Source: Lachnospiraceae bacterium 28-4 (GTDB taxonomy: Bacteria > Bacillota > Clostridia > Lachnospirales > Lachnospiraceae). Taken from it: a stretch of 64,000 nt of DNA. The position numbers were made by a program, and so were the translations under genes. How positions within the stretch are numbered: the stretch's first letter is position 1; each line of letters begins with the position of its first letter. Shown here piece by piece: positions 52,545-61,910 of this stretch. The DNA lies in contig KE159598.1 of assembly GCA_000403275.2 (NCBI GenBank), forward strand, positions 1,129,540 through 1,193,539, written 5' to 3'. The notes beneath the pieces are model-generated. The model made no database searches. It was not told the DNA's origin and worked only from the letters and a program-made list of their open reading frames with translations.

Positions 52545-53876
52545 TCAGCTATTTCCTAATATAGCATTCACAAAATCACGTCCGCTTGATTTTACAATAT
52601 CTACCCGGACTTGTAAAGCTTTTTCCAGCTCTTCCACCGTCATATCGTCCAGAAAAACCCTTTCTCCGCTGCGCAACACATTTTCCGGGAGCAGGATGCG
52701 TTCCCCGAGTTCTTTCCCCTTTAGTTGTTTTTCAATATCCTGTCCGGTCAGAAGCCCCGATACCGTAATGCGCTCTCCAAAAAAATCATTTATAATCCCA
52801 AACACGTTGATCCGAAGAAAACCAAAAGCTTTCTCCATCCGCTCTGCCATGGAAAGAATATAAGGATAGGCCAGCTTTCCGGTGACAAGAGAAAGAACCT
52901 TTTTTGTCCCATCATCGCTTTCTTTGTTTCCTTCTGCCTCTTTCAATGCCTCTTCAAATTCGTTCAGCAAAAGCCTGAGCATCCCGACACCATTTTCCAG
53001 CTGCAGATAGCCGTCGTAACGTTCTTCCTCCGGCAGTTCTTCTTCCGCCAGGATATACCATTCATCACTGGCGTGAATAAAATGCAGCCCATAGAGGGGA
53101 TATAACTTTTCCTGCCACCGGTGAATGAGCTCCAATACTTCCCTTGCATCTTCTTTCGTAAAAGGTTCCAGGGGATATAACCCCTCCCTGTATCTGGAAA
53201 GTCCTACCGGAACTACGGACACGCTTTCCAATACTGGTAAATATCCCGCCAGATCCGAAATGGTCCGCTCCAATTCTTCCCTATCGTTTACCCCCCTGCA
53301 AAGCACGATCTGGCCATTCATGGTAATCCCCGCATCATAAAACCTGTCCGCCTTTTTTAATGCTTCCCCTGCAAAACGGTTGTTCAGCATTTTGCATCTT
53401 AGCCCGGGATTGGTCGTTTGAAACGAAATATTAATCGGTGACAGACGATATTTGATGATGCGATCAATATCATGATCCGACATATTCGTAAGCGTCACAT
53501 AATTCCCTTGTAAAAAAGAAAGCCTGGAATCGTCATCTTTAAAATAAAGAGTCTCCCGCATTCCTTTCGGCATCTGATCAATAAAGCAAAAAATGCATTT
53601 GTTGCAGCAGGAACGGTATTCATCCATAAAACTGTTTTCGAATTCGACGCCCAGTTCCTCCCCATATTCTTTATCGATTTCCAGCAGCCATTCCTCGCCG
53701 TCTGTTTTTTCTATTAATACTTCTATATATTCGTCCTGGATGAGATATTCATAATCAAAAACATCTTCCATTTCTTTTCCATTGATTTGCAACAGCCTGT
53801 CCCCGGCCTCTATTCCCATCTCCCGGGCAATCCCGTTTTGGGCCGTACTCTTAATAATATGTCCCTTCTTCTTCAT
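52545..53876 (-). CDS. DUF512/PDZ radical-SAM-like protein
   Basis: The 443-residue protein begins at MKKKGHIIKSTAQNGIAREM after TGAGG. A PDZ-like domain occupies residues 1-65 (AGDRLLQINGKEMEDVFDYE), followed by RSCCNKCIFCFIDQMPKGMR, giving CNKCIFC as the CxxxCxxC-like cluster site, a radical-SAM barrel, and the DUF512 domain at the C-terminus (IKSSGRDFVNAIL). The family lies beside der in many Clostridia and its role is unknown. Its ribosome site lies within the GCGCAGAAATGAGG tail shared with repeat family B. Confidence 0.88.
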   Translation of the reverse strand: MKKKGHIIKSTAQNGIAREMGIEAGDRLLQINGKEMEDVFDYEYLIQDEYIEVLIEKTDGEEWLLEIDKEYGEELGVEFENSFMDEYRSCCNKCIFCFIDQMPKGMRETLYFKDDDSRLSFLQGNYVTLTNMSDHDIDRIIKYRLSPINISFQTTNPGLRCKMLNNRFAGEALKKADRFYDAGITMNGQIVLCRGVNDREELERTISDLAGYLPVLESVSVVPVGLSRYREGLYPLEPFTKEDAREVLELIHRWQEKLYPLYGLHFIHASDEWYILAEEELPEEERYDGYLQLENGVGMLRLLLNEFEEALKEAEGNKESDDGTKKVLSLVTGKLAYPYILSMAERMEKAFGFLRINVFGIINDFFGERITVSGLLTGQDIEKQLKGKELGERILLPENVLRSGERVFLDDMTVEELEKALQVRVDIVKSSGRDFVNAILGNS

Positions 53877-53882
53877 TCTTTT

Positions 53883-53896
53883 CCTCATTTCTGCGC
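53883..53896 (-). repeat. Isolated tail of repeat family B
   Basis: The minus strand reads GCGCAGAAATGAGG, the same 14-mer that ends the family B copy upstream of the MutS-like gene and nearly the same as the one upstream of the aminotransferase. The rest of the repeat is absent here. In all three cases the 14-mer provides the AGG/GAGG of the next gene's ribosome site. Confidence 0.55.
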
Positions 53897-53943
53897 GATT
53901 TTATCCCAATCATTGCGCTCACCTATATTCTACTAGAATTTCC

Positions 53944-53973
53944 TTGACGTGTCACTACCAGGAATGATATAAA
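53944..53973 (+). promoter_or_regulatory. Promoter of the PRPP synthetase gene
   Basis: TTGACG (53944-53949) and TATAAA (53968-53973) are separated by 18 bp on the plus strand, giving a leader of about 70 bases before the ATG at 54052. Confidence 0.6.
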
Positions 53974-54051
53974 TGAAGATATATAGTTCCGTTTTTACTT
54001 TGACAGGAAGATTTAAGACAAACTGAAGATTTAAATAGCATGGAGGTTATT

Positions 54052-55239
54052 ATGCCTAATTTACATGAACTGGAGGCCGCTATACCGGTTGCCCCATTAA
54101 AGATCGTTGCTACGGAATCCGCCGTACAGCTGGCGGATCGTGTCAACCAATATCTGATAGAATTTCGGAAGACAGTGAATAACCTTGCTAAAAACGACCC
54201 CGCTTTTCAGGGTTATGTAGAGGATAACTATCTTGCCAAAGCTTCCTGCCCCCGTTTTGGCACGGGTGAAGGCAAGGGAGTGCTTCATGAATCTATCCGT
54301 GGAAAGGATGTTTTCTTTCTCGTAGATGTCTGCAATCACAGCATTACATACAAAATGAACGGTTATATCAACCACAAATCCCCGGACGACCATTATCAGG
54401 ATCTGAAACGGCTCATCGCCGCAGCGAACGGAAAAGCCCGCAGAATCAATGTCATTATGCCCTTTTTATATGAAGGAAGACAACATAAGAGAACCGGAAG
54501 GGAATCCCTGGACTGCGCTTATGCCATTGAAGAGTTGAGCCGCATGGGCGTATCCAATTTTATTACATTTGACGCGCATGACCCGAGGGTTCAGAACGCA
54601 GCCCCGCTCTCCGGTTTTGACAATTTTATCCCCCCCTACCAATTTATCAGGGCGCTTTTGCATACCGAGGAAGATCTGATCATTGATAAATATCATACCG
54701 TTGTTATCAGCCCCGATGAGGGCGCGCTCGACCGGGCCGTATATTTTGCCAATGTCCTTGGTGTGGATACGGGTATGTTCTATAAGCGAAGGGACTATTC
54801 CACTATCATCAACGGAAAAAATCCGATCGTAGCCCATGAATTTCTGGGCGATAATATCGATAGAAAAGATGTTATTATCATTGATGATATGGTTTCCTCC
54901 GGAGGCAGTATGCTGGATACTGCCAGAAAACTTAAATCCATGAATGCAAAAAGAGTATTTATTTGCTGTAGTTTCGGCCTGTTTACCGATGGTCTTGCCG
55001 CTTTCGACGAAGCCTATGAGAAATGCTATTTCGATAAGGTAGTAACCACCAATCTGACCTACCAGCCTCCTGAGCTGAAGGAACGTCCCTATTACGTAGA
55101 AGCCGACATGAGCAAATTCCTCGCTTCCATTATTGACTTTATGAACCACGATTCTTCCATGGCCAACGTTTCCACTCCTACGGAGAAGATCCACGAACTG
55201 CTGGCAAAATATAATAACCGGGAAGAAATGATTTTATAA
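54052..55239 (+). CDS. prs: Ribose-phosphate pyrophosphokinase, long form
   Basis: The start is MPNLHELEAAIPVAPLKIVA after GGAGG, giving 395 residues, longer than the roughly 315 of standard Prs. The fold is intact: VNVIMPFLYEGRQHKR-like catalytic-loop region (reads INVIMPFLYEGRQHKRTGRE), FITFDAHDPRVQNA near residue 165, VISPDEGALDRAVYFANVLG and the PRPP-loop VIIIDDMVSSGGSMLD, where DDMVSSGGS replaces the more usual DDMIDTAGT. It makes PRPP from ribose-5-phosphate and ATP. The family is a Clostridia long form, so regulation may differ from canonical Prs. It converges with the kinase gene and overlaps it by 6 bp. Confidence 0.85.
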   Translation: MPNLHELEAAIPVAPLKIVATESAVQLADRVNQYLIEFRKTVNNLAKNDPAFQGYVEDNYLAKASCPRFGTGEGKGVLHESIRGKDVFFLVDVCNHSITYKMNGYINHKSPDDHYQDLKRLIAAANGKARRINVIMPFLYEGRQHKRTGRESLDCAYAIEELSRMGVSNFITFDAHDPRVQNAAPLSGFDNFIPPYQFIRALLHTEEDLIIDKYHTVVISPDEGALDRAVYFANVLGVDTGMFYKRRDYSTIINGKNPIVAHEFLGDNIDRKDVIIIDDMVSSGGSMLDTARKLKSMNAKRVFICCSFGLFTDGLAAFDEAYEKCYFDKVVTTNLTYQPPELKERPYYVEADMSKFLASIIDFMNHDSSMANVSTPTEKIHELLAKYNNREEMIL

Positions 55240-57732
55240 CAGTGCAAAAGTTAAAATAACTTTGAACAGATCTCCGTCCAATACGATCCGGAACGTCCCT
55301 TTCTGGGCTTCCGTGAGGTTTTTTGCAATGGACAGGCCCAAACCGCTTCCTTCCGTGCTTCGCGCCACATCGCCACGGATAAAGCGTTCGGTCAGTTCAT
55401 CCGCATTAATATTCAACGGCTGGGCGGAGATATTCTTCAAAGAAAACTCTACATATCTCTTCCCGTCGCCATCGGACAAGTCTGACATTTCGATATACAC
55501 TCTCGTCCCTTCCATGGCATATTTCACAATATTGTTAAACAGGTTTTCCACTACTCTCCATATTCTCCTGCTGTCCGCTTCAATATACATAGCATTATCC
55601 GTATATTGGATAACAGGAGTCAGGCTTTTCTGTTCAAATTTTTCCGAAAACTCTCCGATCGTCTGATTCACCAGCTCTACCAGATTGATTTTCTCCCATT
55701 GAAGGGAAATATTGCCCGAAGAAATTTTGGAAGCCTCTACCAGATCATCGGTCAGCTGCTTTAATCGCTGGGACTTGGAATCCAGGACTTCCACATATCC
55801 CTTTACTTTATCGCTTTCTATATTTTCCCTCTTGATCAGATCCACATAATTAATAATAGAAGTCAGAGGGGTTTTGATGTCATGGGATACGTTTGTAATC
55901 AGATCCGCTTTGAGCCTCTCGTCTTTCATGCTCGTTTCTACCGCCACCCGTATGCCTTCGCCGATGCTGTTGACCGCTCTGGCTAATACGAGATTATCGC
56001 CATGAAGATGATTCTCATCCACCTTATGTTTAAACTCACCTTCCCGTATTTTCTCAATTCCTTCTACAATACGTTGCCTGTCTCTCGTATTGCGGTAGAT
56101 CAGTACGCCGAAAGCCAGGTCAAAGCAGCCGGCCAAAGCGATTCCTTTCCATCCGAGCAGACTGAAAATAAAATTAATCATAAGGAAAATGATATAAGGA
56201 AGCCATGATTTCGCCACCACGTCTCCATTATCATAGATCTTCCATGCGGCTGCCCTGCCGTTGACGATCGCTTTGAACGTCAGGCTTTCCTTCCATAGAT
56301 TATCCGCCTTTAGCCTCCGCACAAGGCTGTAATAAAATCCCGTAAACAGCAATTCGCAGATGAATACAACCATTCCTGCCGCCACAACGAACCATTTCTC
56401 GTAATAAAATTCATGGGACATAGAGTCATAAGTGTAGGTCAAAGCCACTATGATTCCGCCAATCAGTAAAACCGCGGCAAGAGCCATACATTCCGTCGGA
56501 AAATGATCCATTTTTTTTAAACGTATGGATATATTTCCCTCCTCATCCATAAAGCGCCCTTCCATAACCGTCAAATAGACCAAAAGGAGCAGCCATATGC
56601 AAATACATGCGAAAGCAAATCCTATCAGCTGCCAATAATAAGGCATATAGCTTTCGTATCCTTTCATGCCCTGAATATATACATCGTCCGCCGTATAGGA
56701 AGTGTCCACCCCGATCCAGACCTTCATCATCTCTGGATAAGCATACTCAAAAGAATTAAATACATGCCGTACCGTCTTTTCTTCAATTAAAGTATTGGAA
56801 TCATATTTCATATCTTCTGGGCTGAAATATAAATATTTTTCATATGACCGGAATTTGCTGTCCGCTTCTTCTTCCGAAAGATGGGAAGGCAGATTGGTAT
56901 AAACTTCCTTCCTCTCCCCTATTTTTTTAATCACATAAAACCGTAAGTTGGAATGATCGACATCGTAAAATTCCTTATACTTTAAATATTCCTGGTAATT
57001 ATCCGCAAGCTCGGTTGCCGTTGTCTGTACATATTGGCATAGGTCTTTATAGTCCTGCCATGTTCCGGTATATTCTTCAATATTTTTCCCATCCACCGTC
57101 TGGTACCGGTTAAAAAGCACATCGGCTCCTGTGTCGTCCCTGTAAAACTCTCCGTTTTCCAGTCCGTTTGCCGATACGCTATACTCTTCCGTATACTCAT
57201 CGAGCTGGGCATTGAAAGGTGTTACGATTCCTCCGGGCAAATTGCCGGAGCTGTAATCGATTCTTGTATAAGTGCTGGTTCTGCTTAAGAATGCATCCGC
57301 CTGTTCACCAGTAAACCAGCGTTCCTCATATTCAACGCCATACTGCCCCCACTTGATCAAATCTTCCAGATAATATTTTGCCGTCACATATTTTTCCGGC
57401 AATCCTCCAAACCGATAATAAAAAGTGGCAACATCTATAATCTTGCTCCCATCAAAGCGCCCATCCGTTTCCATCTGTGAGCGGATTGCCACCATCCGCG
57501 CAACATCCGCAATTCCTCTTCCAAATATATGATTGAACAGAAGGGAGTCTTCATAAGCTTTTTCTTTTTCTCCCGCGTCCATGCTATAACTGTAGTTTTC
57601 ATCCACTCCGGTCAGCATAACGCTGGAACCTGTCAATACAACCAGTATGGAAACTGCAGCCGCTACGATCAGCACATGCTGTATCGCCAGCAGGATCCCC
57701 CTGGTATTTTTCTTCAACGGTTTCTTTTTCAT
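55234..57732 (-). CDS. Membrane sensor histidine kinase
   Basis: The start is set at MKKKPLKKNTRGILLAIQHV (57732) after GGGGGGA; an ATG at 57759 overlapping the regulator stop is an alternative. The 832-residue protein has a first helix near residues 13-35, a long extracellular sensor of about 330 residues, a cluster of membrane helices from about 370 to 560, then HAMP-like, H-box NVSHDIKTPLTSIINYVDL, N-box RVVENLFNNIVKYAMEG and G-box STEGSGLGLSIAKN. It should phosphorylate the adjacent regulator in response to an envelope signal. Confidence 0.9.
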   Translation of the reverse strand: MKKKPLKKNTRGILLAIQHVLIVAAAVSILVVLTGSSVMLTGVDENYSYSMDAGEKEKAYEDSLLFNHIFGRGIADVARMVAIRSQMETDGRFDGSKIIDVATFYYRFGGLPEKYVTAKYYLEDLIKWGQYGVEYEERWFTGEQADAFLSRTSTYTRIDYSSGNLPGGIVTPFNAQLDEYTEEYSVSANGLENGEFYRDDTGADVLFNRYQTVDGKNIEEYTGTWQDYKDLCQYVQTTATELADNYQEYLKYKEFYDVDHSNLRFYVIKKIGERKEVYTNLPSHLSEEEADSKFRSYEKYLYFSPEDMKYDSNTLIEEKTVRHVFNSFEYAYPEMMKVWIGVDTSYTADDVYIQGMKGYESYMPYYWQLIGFAFACICIWLLLLVYLTVMEGRFMDEEGNISIRLKKMDHFPTECMALAAVLLIGGIIVALTYTYDSMSHEFYYEKWFVVAAGMVVFICELLFTGFYYSLVRRLKADNLWKESLTFKAIVNGRAAAWKIYDNGDVVAKSWLPYIIFLMINFIFSLLGWKGIALAGCFDLAFGVLIYRNTRDRQRIVEGIEKIREGEFKHKVDENHLHGDNLVLARAVNSIGEGIRVAVETSMKDERLKADLITNVSHDIKTPLTSIINYVDLIKRENIESDKVKGYVEVLDSKSQRLKQLTDDLVEASKISSGNISLQWEKINLVELVNQTIGEFSEKFEQKSLTPVIQYTDNAMYIEADSRRIWRVVENLFNNIVKYAMEGTRVYIEMSDLSDGDGKRYVEFSLKNISAQPLNINADELTERFIRGDVARSTEGSGLGLSIAKNLTEAQKGTFRIVLDGDLFKVILTFALL

Positions 57733-57755
57733 CCCGTTCCCCCCGTTCCGTTTCC

Positions 57756-58448
57756 TCATTGCTTTTCTATTTTGTACCCTACTCCCCACACTACCTTAAG
57801 ATATCTGGGATCCTTCGGATCGATCTCTATCTTTTCCCTGATATGTCTGATATGAACGGCCACCGTATTATCGGCGCCGATCGCTTCTTCGTTCCATATG
57901 CTTTCGTAGATCTGGTTGATGGAAAAGACTCTTCCCTGGTTTTTTACAAGAAGGAGCAGAATATTATATTCAATAGGCGTCAATTTAACACTCTCCCCAT
58001 CCACCGTAACTTCTTTCGTATCGTCGTTGATACAAAGACCTCCGGCACGGAACAAGGCATTATTTTCTACGTTCAGATTTCCCAGCGTTGTATATCTGCG
58101 CAAATTCGATTTTACCCTCGCTACCAGTTCCAGAGGATTGAACGGTTTTGTCACATAATCATCGGCTCCTATATTCAGGCCCAGAATCTTATCCGTATCT
58201 TCTGACTTCGCAGATAAGATAATGATGGGAATGCTGCTGTATTCCCTGATTTTCAAGGTGGCGTGGATACCGTCCAGCTTCGGCATCATTACATCGATAA
58301 TTAAAAGATGTATGTCTTTTTCCTTCAATACTTTGAGCGCTTGCTCTCCATCATAAGCTTTGTATACTTCGTACCCTTCCTGCATCAGATAGATCTCGAT
58401 CGCATCTACAATTTCCTTATCATCATCGCATACAAGTATTGCCGCCAT
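57756..58448 (-). CDS. OmpR-family response regulator
   Basis: The 230-residue protein has a receiver domain, MAAILVCDDDKEIVDAIEIY with LLIIDVMMPKLDG carrying the phosphoacceptor Asp, and a C-terminal winged-helix domain, VKLTPIEYNILLLLVKNQGR with AIGADNTVAVHIRHIREKIE and VWGVGYKIEKQ. It is a DNA-binding transcription factor. The gene immediately precedes the kinase gene and overlaps its possible upstream start by 4 bp, so they form one two-component operon. Targets are unknown. Confidence 0.95.
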   Translation of the reverse strand: MAAILVCDDDKEIVDAIEIYLMQEGYEVYKAYDGEQALKVLKEKDIHLLIIDVMMPKLDGIHATLKIREYSSIPIIILSAKSEDTDKILGLNIGADDYVTKPFNPLELVARVKSNLRRYTTLGNLNVENNALFRAGGLCINDDTKEVTVDGESVKLTPIEYNILLLLVKNQGRVFSINQIYESIWNEEAIGADNTVAVHIRHIREKIEIDPKDPRYLKVVWGVGYKIEKQ

Positions 58449-58523
58449 AATATCCGTCCTCTCTTGTTCATAAATATATCTGCATTTTTTTAAGGCATAT
58501 ATAGGAATTTCTTTAAGATTTTC

Positions 58524-59378
58524 TTAAATCAGGCAAAGAAACGCGCCCAGGTTTCCTCTCTTCCCCTGGCTTGCCCTATGGGAAAAAAGATAATTGGGAT
58601 TGCAGCATGTACAGATATCCGTTACGCTGATCTGCTCCTTTGGGACGCCCGCCATATGGAAAATATATTCATTTGCCTTCCACAGATCCAGATGATATTT
58701 TCCGCCGCCTTTGGCAAAGAGGATATCTTTCCGTACTTTGTCAGGAAATCCGGCGGCAAAAGCTTCGGCTACATCTTCTCCCACCTCGTAGCAGTCTTTG
58801 CAGATCGAAGGCCCGATTCCAATCTCCACATCTTCCGGGTTTGTTCCATAAGCTTCCCTCATTGCCAGAAGCGTATGCTCCCCCATGCGCCCTGCCGTTC
58901 CTTTCCATCCCGAATGCGACAGCCCGATCGCGCGATGTTTCTTATCCACCAAAAAAAGCGGCACACAATCCGCATAAAAAGTAGCCAGTACTATGTGCCT
59001 TTCGTTCGTAATCAGCCCGTCCACATCACAGTAATCCTTTTGATAAACGATACCTTTTCCCCTGTCTTCTTCCGTGACTTTACGGACATTGGCCGTATGT
59101 GTCTGATCCGATAAGACAAAATCCTGTATTTCCCGTCCCATGATTTCCGCTATCCTCCGAAAGTTCTCGTCTACGGCTTCCTTCCGGTCTCCCCTCGCAT
59201 AACTTAAATTCATGGAAGCATAGATGCCTTCGCTCGCCCCGCCGATACGGGTGGAAAAGAGATGGCTGACAATCCCCGTTTTTTCAAGAGAGGGAAAAGT
59301 CAGATATTCCACGCCACGGCTTTCATTTCTTTTCAAAACCTCTTTGTTTCCCTTTCTTTTTATATGATATAAATCCAT
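58524..59378 (-). CDS. pgeF: Peptidoglycan editing factor PgeF/YlmD-like oxidoreductase
   Basis: The start is MDLYHIKRKGNKEVLKRNES at 59378 after AGGAGG, giving 284 residues. The multicopper-oxidase-like DUF152 fold carries LSDQTHTANV, FYADCVPLFLVDK and LSHSGWKGTAGRMGEHTL, the His/Cys metal site, then IGPSICKDCYEVGEDVAEAF. PgeF proteins edit L-Ser in place of L-Ala in UDP-MurNAc or act as purine nucleoside phosphorylases/deaminases. It is the last gene of a run starting with rbgA. Confidence 0.88.
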   Translation of the reverse strand: MDLYHIKRKGNKEVLKRNESRGVEYLTFPSLEKTGIVSHLFSTRIGGASEGIYASMNLSYARGDRKEAVDENFRRIAEIMGREIQDFVLSDQTHTANVRKVTEEDRGKGIVYQKDYCDVDGLITNERHIVLATFYADCVPLFLVDKKHRAIGLSHSGWKGTAGRMGEHTLLAMREAYGTNPEDVEIGIGPSICKDCYEVGEDVAEAFAAGFPDKVRKDILFAKGGGKYHLDLWKANEYIFHMAGVPKEQISVTDICTCCNPNYLFSHRASQGKRGNLGAFLCLI

Positions 59379-59394
59379 AGACAGCCTCCTGTTT

Positions 59395-59760
59395 CTACCG
59401 GAATATGTGGGCAAAGGCATTCTGATACCAGACAATATGAGGTTTCTCTTCCTCTCCTTGTATTGCCACTACGTCATACCGTATTGCCCTGTTTTCGCCT
59501 ATTCCATGGCGGTAACGGTAATAATCCGCCGTCCGACATATTTTCCTTTGCTTTGTTTCCGTTACGGCTTCCGCCGCATGGCCCGCGTTTTCTGCCCGGT
59601 ACTTTACCTCCACAAACGCAAGATATTCTCCATGGAAACCGATGAGATCGATTTCCCCCTGCCGGCACCGGAAATTTTTCTCCACAATTTTCATTCCCTG
59701 GCTTTCCAAATATTGACAGGCCTTTTCTTCATACTTTTTCCCTAATGCCCTTTTATTCAA
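59395..59760 (-). CDS. YraN family (UPF0102) endonuclease-like protein
   Basis: The 121-residue protein reads MNKRALGKKYEEKACQYLES, RCRQGEIDLIGFHGEYLAFV EVKYRAENA, the GEIDLI...VFVEVK restriction-endonuclease-like core of UPF0102. Its start is a TTG overlapping the previous stop by 4 bp (TTGA). The family has a predicted nuclease fold and a role that is not established, though it is often next to rnhB as here. Confidence 0.9.
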   Translation of the reverse strand: MNKRALGKKYEEKACQYLESQGMKIVEKNFRCRQGEIDLIGFHGEYLAFVEVKYRAENAGHAAEAVTETKQRKICRTADYYRYRHGIGENRAIRYDVVAIQGEEEKPHIVWYQNAFAHIFR

Positions 59761-60086
59761 TGCTTCTTTCCTTTTTGATCCATTTTTGCTTTGATCTTAT
59801 CCATAGCATCTACAAAAACAAGTATTTCCGCTACCACTTCGTATAATTCCGGCGGTATCATATCCCCGATCTCCAGGCGGGAAAGCGTATCCGCCAATTT
59901 ATGATCCTGATGAACCGGCACATCCGCTTCCTGCGCCCGTTCAATGATTCTTTCTGCCAAAGCCCCCCTGCCGCTGGCTATAACCCGGGGCGCTTCTTCA
60001 TCAGGATCGTAGGAAAGCGCGATCGCCTGTTTCGGTTTTTCTTCGTTTTGCCCTTTTTTTGTCCTTTTCGCCCGATATTGATCCAT
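59757..60086 (-). CDS. FlhB/EscU C-terminal-like protein (YlqH family)
   Basis: The start is MDQYRAKRTKKGQNEEKPKQ at 60086, 6 bases after GTGAGG, giving 109 residues. The core AIALSYDPDEEAPRVIASGR, then GALAERIIERAQEADVPVHQ and IPPELYEVVAEILVFV, matches the cytoplasmic domain of the type III export switch protein FlhB. The membrane domain and the autocleavage NPTH motif are absent. It follows the FliK-like gene as ylqH follows ylqG in Bacillus. The role outside flagella is unknown. Confidence 0.85.
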   Translation of the reverse strand: MDQYRAKRTKKGQNEEKPKQAIALSYDPDEEAPRVIASGRGALAERIIERAQEADVPVHQDHKLADTLSRLEIGDMIPPELYEVVAEILVFVDAMDKIKAKMDQKGKKH

Positions 60087-60110
60087 TTTCATCCTCACTT
60101 CTTATTATAC

Positions 60111-61910
60111 TTAAGCTCTGACATCAAATGCATACTGTGCCAGCAATGCCGATCTGGATTCCTGCGCCGTTATTTTTTTCATTACATCCACTGTTTCCTT
60201 TTCATCTTCCCTTACTTTCATTTCCGCATGCATGGAATATCCTCTTTTTTCCAGCCTTTCGTTCAGAATATGAATATGGTCGGCGATAAAATCGATCATA
60301 CTTTCGTCCTGGAGATAAAACTGAGTATTCACGCGCTGCTCTTTCAGCACTACATACACATCCAAAGGGCCGAGATGGTCCATATCGAGATGAAGCAGGG
60401 CGCTGACGCTTCCATCCTCTCTTACCGCACTCTTTTTGTTTGTATATACATACAGATCCCCATGCGCTTCTCCGCCGCTCATTTTCAGCGGAAGCTGTAT
60501 ATAATTGAACATCTGGTTTAACTGGTTCATAAAGTCGATATTATTCTGCACCGTAGTAAGGCTTTTGGCCAATGGGGTATCCTTTGCCGCCTGTCCCAGC
60601 GATTCCGTCAGCCGCATCGTCTGCTGCCTGAGCCTGTTATACAGCGCTTCCACATCTTTTTTATTTGCCACTTCTTCCGGCCGTATCGTCCATTGCTGTC
60701 CTATATGTTGGTTCAATATCCGCCCATATTCTTTGCTGCCAAACAGTTTTAACAGTTCCTCTTTATTGACAGAATCTCCCTTTTCGGCCAGCAAAGACTG
60801 CAAATTTTTCAAAAGCTGTTCGATGGGCATATTCCCATCCCGTATCTGCTGAAGCTGTTCCGGCAAGAAACCGAGCCGTCCAAGAGAAGCCGCCAGCTGG
60901 TATCGCTCCCCTATATTCAGGCTGTCTCCTAGCGGCGCGGAATATCCACCGCCATCCGGCGCCTCCTTTATGCCATCCGGCGTCTCTTGTCCTTCTTTTC
61001 CTCCCATGCCTAACAGGCTTTCCGACATCTCTCCTTTTGCCTGTATATACGTTTCCTGCAAAACCCCTGCCTCTGGCCGGGACACTGCCGCATCATTTCC
61101 ATTGTCCGCTATTGGAACATTTTCACCCTCTGCGCCTATCGTTTCTTCTATAATATCGGCAAAGACATTGCCGCCCGCAGCCGCATTTATGTTTTCGCCT
61201 CCGACCGCCTGGTCACCGCCAAAAAGCTGAAGGATCTGCATATAAAAATCAATGGCGGCATTTTCATTGCCTCCATTTACCATAGCTGCAAATGTCTGTG
61301 GGATTTCCATCAGAATATCCGTAACGCTGCTTAATATCTGGTGTTCATACCGTTCGTAATTTTCAAACTGCCCGATATTTTCAGGAGTGATTGGAATCTG
61401 AAAGTTTTTCATCATTACAATAGTCTTCGGATCTGTCCCCTGATTCGACATTACAAGTCTGCTCATGTCCGTCAACGCGCTTTTGTCAATAGACATCCCG
61501 TTTTCCATCATGGCGGAAACCATGCGAACCATTTCATTTGTTGCAGGAAGCTTTGCCGCCTCCAGCGCTTTCAACACATTGCCATCGCTTGTCAGGTTCT
61601 CGTAGAGCGGACGAAGCGCTATCTGGGAGCCGGTGCCATTTTTCACCTCAAAAGTCATGCTCTGCCCCACGGACACATTCATATCCGCATCCAGTTTTGC
61701 GGATATGACAACATCTCTGTTATCCACTCTGATCTGCACTTCATTGCCATTCTTGCTCACCACTTCCCCTTGTATGGTCTGGCCTGTAGATAAATTCCGT
61801 ACGGCATGGGACGAAGAACTATTCGATGAATTGTTCTGTATCTGCACCTTTCCCGTATTCCTGCTTTTCAAATTTCTATTTCCATACTGAAATAAACCGG
61901 ATAAGTTCAA
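60111..61910 (-). CDS. FliK C-terminal-like protein (YlqG family)
   Basis: The 599-residue protein starts with a TTG (MNLSGLFQYGNRNLKSRNTG) overlapping the rnhB stop by 4 bp and preceded by GGAGG. An OB-like N-terminal part (TIQGEVVSKNGNEVQIRVDN) is followed by a long low-complexity middle rich in Gly, Ala and Glu (residues 220-310) and a C-terminal hook-length-control domain: IQLPLKMSGGEAHGDLYVYT, LHLDMDHLGPLDVYVVLK, then NTQFYLQDESMIDFIADHIH. FliK acts as ruler in flagellar hook export; this copy lies away from any flagellar genes, next to a FlhB-like partner. Confidence 0.8.
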   Translation of the reverse strand: MNLSGLFQYGNRNLKSRNTGKVQIQNNSSNSSSSHAVRNLSTGQTIQGEVVSKNGNEVQIRVDNRDVVISAKLDADMNVSVGQSMTFEVKNGTGSQIALRPLYENLTSDGNVLKALEAAKLPATNEMVRMVSAMMENGMSIDKSALTDMSRLVMSNQGTDPKTIVMMKNFQIPITPENIGQFENYERYEHQILSSVTDILMEIPQTFAAMVNGGNENAAIDFYMQILQLFGGDQAVGGENINAAAGGNVFADIIEETIGAEGENVPIADNGNDAAVSRPEAGVLQETYIQAKGEMSESLLGMGGKEGQETPDGIKEAPDGGGYSAPLGDSLNIGERYQLAASLGRLGFLPEQLQQIRDGNMPIEQLLKNLQSLLAEKGDSVNKEELLKLFGSKEYGRILNQHIGQQWTIRPEEVANKKDVEALYNRLRQQTMRLTESLGQAAKDTPLAKSLTTVQNNIDFMNQLNQMFNYIQLPLKMSGGEAHGDLYVYTNKKSAVREDGSVSALLHLDMDHLGPLDVYVVLKEQRVNTQFYLQDESMIDFIADHIHILNERLEKRGYSMHAEMKVREDEKETVDVMKKITAQESRSALLAQYAFDVRA

